Origin: Symsagittifera roscoffensis
Lineage: Eukaryota > Xenacoelomorpha > Acoela > Convolutidae
NCBI RefSeq assembly: GCF_963678635.1
Contig: NC_087065.1
Coordinates: 52,085,858-52,149,857 of the forward strand
Direction: 5' to 3'
Length of the DNA stretch: 64,000 nt
Shown: in pieces, positions 57,746 through 64,000 of the stretch
How positions within the stretch are numbered: the stretch's first letter is position 1
Layout of the letters: each line of letters opens with the position of its first letter
Notes under the pieces: model-generated
The model's database searches: none
The model's input: the letters and a program-made list of their open reading frames with translations, nothing else
What the model was told of the DNA's origin: nothing
Translations under genes and position numbers: made by a program

Positions 57746-58656
57746 TGTGACATTCGACCAGAATGAACAAAAATGCAGATTCGGCGATATCGAATTGTTA
57801 GCAGCTAATCTTCCGAATTGACAGTTTTGAGAGATTAATGACGTTATTGGGACGATTAGTCAAACGGTTAAGGTCAATACATTCTGGTATTTTGAAATTT
57901 TAAAAATTCGAATTGAGAAGTCGCACTTCCAAAAAACTGCAAAAACCCTCATTTTGGAAAAAAGCAGAAGAAAAACAGAACAACAATAGTTGCGACGAAG
58001 ATAACTACGAGAAAATAGAATATCGGAATCGAAGAAAACAGCAGAGTTAACAGAGACCGTTCCGAGTTGCAACGATTGTGTCGCTACAATCGTTGCAAGG
58101 CCGTTCACAACAACGGTGAAGGGTGGAAAAGCAGCCCTCCGGAAGGAAGATAATGTTGATATTTCCCCGGATTCTAGAATCCATAGGGGTCTCGGGACTG
58201 GAACTTATCATTTTATAGAAACTTAGCTTCCCGGTTATGTCTTGAATTGAATTTATTTAACATCTGAATTCATTTTACGACGATGAAATGCTAGGAGTTG
58301 GGGGAAAGGGTTGATCCATCTTCAATGGAGATGATGTTTTTTGTCTACTGAACAAAAACAATAGTAACATAGTAACATAGTAGTAGCCCTGTTTTTAGGA
58401 GTGACCTCGTGGTCTGGGGATTCTGAGACCCAGCCATGAGCTCACTAATTTTGCATGTAATTAAGTTAATTTGAGCTTTCTGGTCGAAGCCGGAGAACAG
58501 TAACGTTTTTGTAGACCCGATGTTAGAAAGACCACCAAAAGAACTGGCTTTGGTAGAGACGGTGAAAAGCATGTAGAGCTCTGTTTAGACGTTGGCCAGT
58601 CGTCTAAGAACCTAGCTTTGTTTTCCGTCGATATGTACTTCCGGGCGAATGTTACA
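57746..58656 (+). repeat. 3' LTR of copy A (911 bp)
   Basis: TGTGACATTCG at the start and CGAATGTTACA at the end. About 5 percent base differences from the 5' LTR by eye, plus the 238 bp block absent there. It is nearly the same length as the D LTR (919 bp), so it represents the full form. Confidence 0.9.
58067..58098. other. LTR hairpin, copy A 3' LTR
   Basis: Identical to the 5' LTR hairpin: TTGCAACGATTGT, loop GTCGCT, ACAATCGTTGCAA. Confidence 0.75.
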
Positions 58657-58887
58657 TCTGCAGACATGGTGCGTATCCATAGGTCCCAAAATGAAAAAAA
58701 TTCGGAACAATAAGTCCCAAATCTCTTCAATTGGTCAAAAGACTAAATTAGCCGAGTCTCGGTTTAAGGTCGCCGGTGGGCGCGCTACGCGCGCTTTGCC
58801 GCTTAGCGGCGATAATCGGCTGTAAATTTTGTATAGTCCTACCCTTTGGTGGGAAGCTCGTACCACATTGGCGCGGCATCGGCGGTC
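58657..58887. other. 231 bp between copies A and D, with two GC-rich hairpins
   Basis: Sequence separating the A 3' LTR from the inverted D LTR. It holds GCGCGC-TAC-GCGCGC (58780-58794) and GCCGC-TTA-GCGGC (58799-58811), two adjacent short hairpins. No similarity to other parts of the window. Confidence 0.6.
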
Positions 58888-59806
58888 TGTAACATTCGCG
58901 CGGAAGATTTATATCGACGGAAGACAAAACTAAGTCTTAAGACGACTGGCTAACGTCTAAACAGAGCTTTGCATGCTTTTCACCGTCTCTACCAAGCCAG
59001 TACTTTTCGGTGGTCTTTCTAACATCGGGTCGACAAAAACGTTACTGCTTTCGGCTTCGGTCAAAACACTCAAATTAACTAGATTACATGCAGAAATAGT
59101 GAGCTCATGGCTGGGTCTCAGTATCCCCAGACCACGAGGTCACTCCTAAAAACACGGCTACTACTTATTATATTACTATTGTTTTTGTTCAGTAGATAAA
59201 AATCATCATCTCCATCGAAGATGGATCAACCCTTTCCCCCAACTCCTAGCTTCTCATCCTTATCAAAATGAATCTAGATGTTAATTAAATTCAAGTGAGG
59301 GCATGACAGGAAGCTAAAAGTTTATATAACAGGCTAAAAGTTTCAGTCCCGAAACCCTTCCGGATCTTGAATCCACTGAATCAAGCTCGCTAATCTTGAC
59401 TTCTTCTTAATCTGGAAGGCTGTCCTCCACCCTTCACCGTTGTCTGCAACGGCCTTGCAACTATTGTAGCGACACAATAGTTGCAACTCGGAGTGTTCTC
59501 TGCAATTTCTGCAATCAACTATTGTTCTTTCTCACAATTTTCGTACTTCTCGTCCGCGCAACTAATGTTGTTGTGTTCTTCTTTCTCGTTTTAGCGAAAA
59601 TGGCCGTTTCTGACGTTTCTCAGAAATATGACGTCATAATTCGAATTTTTGAAATTTAAAAATACCAGAATATTCCAGCCCTCACCGTCTGGCCAATCGT
59701 TCCAATAACGTTCTTAGTTCTTAATAACCACCAATCCGGAAGGCTCGCTGCTAAAAATTCGAATTCTGCAGAGATTGCACTTTTCACATTCTGGTCGAAT
59801 GTCACA
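58888..59806 (-). repeat. 3' LTR of copy D (919 bp)
   Basis: On the plus strand it starts TGTAACATTCG and ends CGAATGTCACA, the complement of the A LTR ends. It contains both blocks that are missing in A's 5' LTR and in B. The hairpin is at 59455-59486. Only one LTR is in the window, so the target duplication cannot be checked. Confidence 0.88.
59455..59486. other. LTR hairpin, copy D
   Basis: TTGCAACTATTGT, loop AGCGAC, ACAATAGTTGCAA: 13 perfect pairs. Compared with A, one pair is changed on both arms (G-C to T-A in plus orientation), so pairing is kept. Confidence 0.75.
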
Positions 59807-60626
59807 TACTCCCCGGACAGTCCGGTCAATGTCCTCATTGAATCGCGCAATGTTCGTAAAATGGTTACAGTGTCATCGAACAGAATTTACAAAATGCACG
59901 AAATTACTTTTATCCACGTCACATCGACTCACTGCAGAATATAAATGGCATCATACTACATCACTATAGCCTTCAAATTCTCTCATTAATCTGCACATTG
60001 AGGATACGACATAAGAAAAATACATATTTTCTGACTTCCCGTGTCAATGTCCCGATTAAAACTTTTTCTCTTAGATTTAAAAGGTGTTGGCTTGCAGGAC
60101 AGTCCTGCCAACCAACAAGCTAAAATTATCCTACTATGCTTCTTCCCTTAGGAAATCTTGCTTGTTATTGTCCTGAATATTAAAACTAAGAAACTCTGTG
60201 GTTAGAAAGAACAATGAAACAATCTCCCTCCTCGAGAGATTACTCAAGCCTTCCACGTCACCACAAAGTGATCAGTTCTCCTAGCTGATTAAAAACAGTC
60301 ATGCAGGCTGGAATATTTAAATATACTCCTTCACTTAAGCCTTTCTAAATAAATAGTAAGTGAGTGTCTCTAAAGCCACTTCAACTAAAATCCAAATGCA
60401 AATTTATAAATGCAACAATTTCAAAACTCAACTAAATGTTTCAGTTTTCAATTACAACTTGGTTGCTTGGTTTCTCACTTGAGTTTTTCACACACATAAA
60501 CAATTCTGAGTTTTAACTTCTCCTCATCACTCCTTTGTTTTCTTCTTTTTTCGTCGTTTAGAAGTTCTAAAACTTCTAATTTCTTCTAATTTCATCTCTT
60601 TTTTCATCTTGTCTTTCGTTCATTCA
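59807..60626 (-). other. 3' untranslated region of copy D
   Basis: Collinear with the UTRs of A and B, with the palindrome at 60094-60108. Starts, in element orientation, after the TGA at 60627-60629, which matches the ORF2 end of A and B. Confidence 0.7.
60094..60108. other. Conserved 3' UTR palindrome, copy D
   Basis: GCAGGACAGTCCTGC, complement of the A and B copies; perfect 7 bp inverted repeat. Confidence 0.6.
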
Positions 60627-60659
60627 TCAATGCTCCATTTCTTCCTCCTGTGATACTGA

Positions 60660-63600
60660 CTACGCACTCTCAGTTTCCGTATCTTGTAACACGTCGTTAG
60701 CTATCCTGACGCTGCTGGAAGCCGTCCTCCAACACTTCTGCTCTTCCACCCTCTGTGTACAACAAGGTAGGGGATCTACGTTAGATTCTCTGTTCCTGCA
60801 GAAGCTGTTGTGGAGACACAACGTCACGTTTCTCTCCAAATCTTCTTTCAGCATCTCTGCCTTCTCATTTCCACTACGCTCACTCGTCCTGGAAATTCTT
60901 TTCACAGCGGTGGTCACTGCATTCCGATGAGTCACGAGAGCTCGCTTGAAAGCTCCTGCCCCAATATCTAGCTGATATTCACTGTACACTCTGCCATGCT
61001 TCGACATATGCTTCTTTGCATACTCGTACAACCATGCAGTCCTGTTAGCTCTGAACCATGGCATCAATCGTTTTCTTGCCCATATCTTCTTCACTTCCAT
61101 CGGAATATTTAGAATTTTGCATATTGTCTCAAAAAGATCTAAATCTTTTAGACAATCTAACTTCCGCAACTGTTCTCTCGTCGGTGCCTCCTGTCTATTA
61201 TTCTCTCTCACATGAGCTTCCAGCCATCGCATCGCCATCATAACTCGCACTATCACTATTGTTACGGGCTGTGATGAATCTGGTAAACCCATGGAGAGCA
61301 GCTCTCCAGAGTCCCAGATCAACATCAGATTACTACGCTTGGGATACCACCAGGTCTGCAGCAAGCAGTGGCAAGGAAACTCGTCATGCGTCAACATGAT
61401 GCTCCTCCAATTACGTTTTCCCGAAGCTTCCAGCAATGGTTCCACTTCCATCATCACTCGGTGGACTTCATCATTCTCATCTACTGCATTGTAATCTGTG
61501 ACAGTTGATCCTCTCTGTTTCTGTCTCTCAAAGTCACTGAAGTTCCCACTCACATATCCCATGAACTTCTTTCCTAGTATCGACTCCAATTCTTCTTTGG
61601 TCCTCTCTGGAACTGCTGAGAACATCTTACATAGTAACTCGTAAGACTTTTCAGACATTCTCGCCAATCTCACACACTTCGGCACTGAGAAGGCTTGATC
61701 CACAATCGTTCTTGTACTCTTCACGTCCACAGCTACGAAATGTACAGGATGTTTGCTCTTGCACATTGGAGCCAACGTTGAACCCACCACATATCGTGCT
61801 CCTGATGGTCTACAATAAGTCTCGCTGTGTCTGATGTTCATTTCTGTCTCAATTGCTTCCCTCCATTTCCCTATGTATTTCTGTTCAGTCTGTAGAACTC
61901 CTGGGAATACTTCTACACTGATGGCTGTGACCATCTCATGTTTCTGTTCCAGATTCAATAGTGACTCTAAAGAACCAAACATGCTGTAGAATCCTAGTGC
62001 TGTCACTAGATTCACATCAGTTCCTCCATGGCAATCTGCTATCAGTTCCCTTTCTGTTCTAGCTTTCATCACTACATTTCCAAACAATACCGTCAATTGC
62101 TTGTGTTGTTTCTCCAGGGTCCTCACACAGTCCAGACCTCCACAAACGTGACCCTCCAGTCCACATCCTTCCTCCAGACAGCTACCAGGTTTGACCCAGT
62201 CTTCTGGTCCCCAGCCAGGCAACTCCACTTTATCTTCTCCGTTGCTCTTAGAGGCTGTTATCATCACATTATATATGATGTTGAGGTCACGCAGGTTACA
62301 GTCTGCATTCAGTTCCCTCTGCACGTCTTGTGTCGCCCGTAATATTGAGTCAGCGTTGGGACTAGGACACCATGATGGCCTCATCAATTCCCACACTGTC
62401 ATCAAGCTCGTTCTCAGTAATTCATCTGAGAATCCCAACCCAAACTCCACTCTTTTGTCGGACTTTGGTACTGAAGGTGCAGTCACCTCTTCTTCCAAGA
62501 CCAGTCCCAATTTGGCCTGTGGATTGTTAATGCTCTTAATCGTTACAATTCTGGACGTCCAGAATCTTAGCAACACCGCCTGCTCATAATCAAAGAAGCA
62601 ATCGCGTATGTCTTCACTCAGGAAAGGATTGTACGCGATCCCTATGATCCCGGACACGTAGCCATACGATTTCTTCTTGATCGGTCCACAGTATTCACTG
62701 GATTTCGGCAATGCTCCCATAGATTCTTTAGTGAGTCTCAGCTCTTTGTTTGAGAATCTCCTGATTTCGTCTATCTTTTTCATGGGTTCCAACTCCTCAG
62801 GTTCTTTCATGTTCACCCTCATCGGTTTACTTTGCTGCATATCCAGCAGTGCTAGCAAGAATAAGGCTTTCGTTCGCTCATCGCCTTCCCTCAACATTTT
62901 AACACAAGTGTTTAATGCAGGTACTGAAATCTGCTCTATCAGGAATCGAATGAAACAGAGAGCGTCTCTCCGCTTCGCACACGCTACTGCTGCTCCCTCC
63001 TGGACTATCAGATCCCTCAGATTCGTCATAAGGAAAACCTTTTCCTCTTTTGATCTCTTCCTTTCTTCTGAATCATATTCTTCGCGAGTCAGTCCCATCA
63101 TGCACCAGGCGAACCTGAGTTGTAACTCTGTTCTTACGTAAGGTACTGCCACGAGAGCATGTATTCTTGGCGTAGTCCTCATTTCTTCTTCGAAATATCT
63201 CAACACTACTGCTTTCCATGGAAGGCTCACTAACTGCTCGATCGTTTCCGCCTGTATGTCAGACGACGCCAAAGTCCCGTACGCCTTCTGCTTGAGGGTG
63301 GTGCCTTGCAACATCAATTCCAGATAACCCTCCATGGCTTTTTCGTCTTCCAGGGCCATCACATACCCTCTAGCCGAGTTTCGGTATTCCAACATCTCCA
63401 TGTATCCACCGGTTGGTTCATCTATTGACACAGTCTCTGACACTGTCAGTCGGTTGTATTCCACTGGTGTTAGTTGTCCTGCGACACTTCCCTTTCCATG
63501 ATTCATGGGAGATGGCTTGAAGTCTTTCATTTTGCTCTCTCCACATTGGCTGAGTATTTCCATTTCTAAGGTTGCTCCAGTCAGAGTGCGGTCACTCCTT

Positions 63601-64000
63601 TTGGATTTATAACCGGTTGACTTTATCCCCGCCATGAGAATGGGTGGCACCATCGCTATATCAGTTATCATTCTATCTGTGCCAGACAATTGATAATCAC
63701 CTTGCCCCAAATCCATGACCTCCTCAACTCGTTTCCTTTTCGCTGAGTTACCAGCTTTCATCGATATTTCTGAATCCACCTTCGTCTTTCCAACTCTCCT
63801 CGGCATCACTCTGCTGCCTAACTTCATTTTCATCGCATTGATTTTATCAATCACCATTTTTGATCGCATCGTCCCTCTCCTGGTTTTTGACAGATACACC
63901 ACCTCTCCTTCATCGTCCTGCGGTGTCATCTTGATGGGAGAATTTGCTTCACTCTCATCAGTGGCTGAGTCGATTAACAACTCACTCAGTCTCCCTTCAC
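60660..64000 (-). CDS. ORF2 protein of copy D, C-terminal 1100 residues (partial)
   Basis: Uninterrupted from the window edge to a TAG at 60660-60662. The frame continues beyond 64000 (the first visible codons encode EGRLSELLIDS, as in A and B), so no start is visible. A and B end 11 residues later (EEEMEH, TGA at 60627), so the TAG is an early stop that removes only the tail. Visible features are a basic segment NSAKRKRVEEVMD near residue 75, acidic and helical stretches, a Cys cluster C-x4-C-x6-C-x4-C (CLEEGC..HVCGGLDC) at about 62140-62185, and a Cys-containing C-terminal part with LCLHNSFCRNRE. I see no signal peptide, membrane segment or known catalytic motif. The product is unknown; the conserved length argues it matters to the element. 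Confidence 0.85.
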   Translation of the reverse strand, partial: EGRLSELLIDSATDESEANSPIKMTPQDDEGEVVYLSKTRRGTMRSKMVIDKINAMKMKLGSRVMPRRVGKTKVDSEISMKAGNSAKRKRVEEVMDLGQGDYQLSGTDRMITDIAMVPPILMAGIKSTGYKSKRSDRTLTGATLEMEILSQCGESKMKDFKPSPMNHGKGSVAGQLTPVEYNRLTVSETVSIDEPTGGYMEMLEYRNSARGYVMALEDEKAMEGYLELMLQGTTLKQKAYGTLASSDIQAETIEQLVSLPWKAVVLRYFEEEMRTTPRIHALVAVPYVRTELQLRFAWCMMGLTREEYDSEERKRSKEEKVFLMTNLRDLIVQEGAAVACAKRRDALCFIRFLIEQISVPALNTCVKMLREGDERTKALFLLALLDMQQSKPMRVNMKEPEELEPMKKIDEIRRFSNKELRLTKESMGALPKSSEYCGPIKKKSYGYVSGIIGIAYNPFLSEDIRDCFFDYEQAVLLRFWTSRIVTIKSINNPQAKLGLVLEEEVTAPSVPKSDKRVEFGLGFSDELLRTSLMTVWELMRPSWCPSPNADSILRATQDVQRELNADCNLRDLNIIYNVMITASKSNGEDKVELPGWGPEDWVKPGSCLEEGCGLEGHVCGGLDCVRTLEKQHKQLTVLFGNVVMKARTERELIADCHGGTDVNLVTALGFYSMFGSLESLLNLEQKHEMVTAISVEVFPGVLQTEQKYIGKWREAIETEMNIRHSETYCRPSGARYVVGSTLAPMCKSKHPVHFVAVDVKSTRTIVDQAFSVPKCVRLARMSEKSYELLCKMFSAVPERTKEELESILGKKFMGYVSGNFSDFERQKQRGSTVTDYNAVDENDEVHRVMMEVEPLLEASGKRNWRSIMLTHDEFPCHCLLQTWWYPKRSNLMLIWDSGELLSMGLPDSSQPVTIVIVRVMMAMRWLEAHVRENNRQEAPTREQLRKLDCLKDLDLFETICKILNIPMEVKKIWARKRLMPWFRANRTAWLYEYAKKHMSKHGRVYSEYQLDIGAGAFKRALVTHRNAVTTAVKRISRTSERSGNEKAEMLKEDLERNVTLCLHNSFCRNRESNVDPLPCCTQRVEEQKCWRTASSSVRIANDVLQDTETESA

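Larger units (their letters stand above)
33948..58656 (+). mobile_element. Copy A: LTR-to-LTR giant Ty3/gypsy-like retroelement, about 24.7 kb
   Basis: Bounded by two LTRs that start TGTGACATTCG and end CGAATGTTACA, so the ends are inverted repeats TGTRACATTCG with TG and CA termini. Between them, in order, are the primer-binding site, 2 kb leader, gag, protease, RT, RNase H, duplicated linker, integrase, acidic linker, macro-like domain, spacer, ORF2 and 3' UTR. Frameshifts and stops in every gene make it inactive. The two LTRs differ by scattered substitutions and by a 238 bp deletion in the left one. I see no short target duplication: the left flank ends acgtct, the right flank begins tctgca. 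Part of its length is due to internal duplications in the linker and ORF2, partly offset by deletions. Confidence 0.9.
58888..64000 (-). mobile_element. Copy D of the giant LTR-retroelement family (3' part, minus)
   Basis: Reading from the window end leftward: ORF2 C-terminal part (open to the window edge), 3' UTR, LTR. It is the best preserved copy: a frame of more than 1100 codons with only one early stop near its end. It is arranged tail-to-tail with A, the two 3' LTRs 231 bp apart. The rest of the element lies beyond the window. Confidence 0.9.

Overview
The window looks like repeat-filled intergenic DNA of a eukaryote, most likely an invertebrate animal. It carries a Penelope-type GIY-YIG fragment, a non-LTR reverse transcriptase fragment, a tRNA-Arg(TCG)-like sequence with a canonical B box, and large Ty3/gypsy-like LTR elements. 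The GIY-YIG and LTR-element proteins resemble those I associate with cnidarian genomes, but that is a weak impression. I see no host gene that I can support. All comparisons were made by eye between copies inside the window.

Most of the 64 kb is five copies or fragments of one very large LTR-retroelement family, called C, B, E, A and D here from left to right. C (about 3500-18700, minus) is old and collinear but badly decayed. B (18701-31670, plus) is 5'-truncated, abuts C, and has lost everything between RNase H and the middle of its second gene. E (about 32319-33900, minus) is an LTR with its primer-binding site, split by a non-LTR retrotransposon fragment. A (33948-58656, plus) spans from LTR to LTR, about 24.7 kb. 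D (58888 to the window end, minus) is the best preserved and carries a reading frame of more than 1100 codons.

From A, B and D together the gene order is: LTR, tRNA-Asn-like primer-binding site, 2 kb leader, gag (coiled coil, capsid-like region, CCHC knuckles), aspartic protease, reverse transcriptase, RNase H, a variable linker, integrase (HHCC, D-D-35-E, SH3-like C-terminus), an acidic linker, a degenerate macro-domain-like C-terminus, a short spacer, then a second gene (ORF2). ORF2 holds a coiled coil, an SGNH/GDSL-hydrolase-like domain, a second weaker SGNH-like region and more than 1500 residues I cannot assign. After that come an 0.8 kb 3' untranslated region and the LTR. The second gene sits where errantiviruses and retroviruses carry env, but I see no signal peptide or membrane anchor in the parts I could read.

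The copies differ by structural changes typical of template switching or recombination: an inverted piece of gag inside B, duplicated and complementarily deleted blocks in A, tandem amplification of the pre-integrase linker in A and C, and different deletions in different LTRs. A separate 880 bp insertion with a 6 bp target duplication sits in C; it carries the tRNA-like sequence between two blocks of palindromic repeats. The left 2.9 kb has one dispersed direct repeat and otherwise nothing I recognise.
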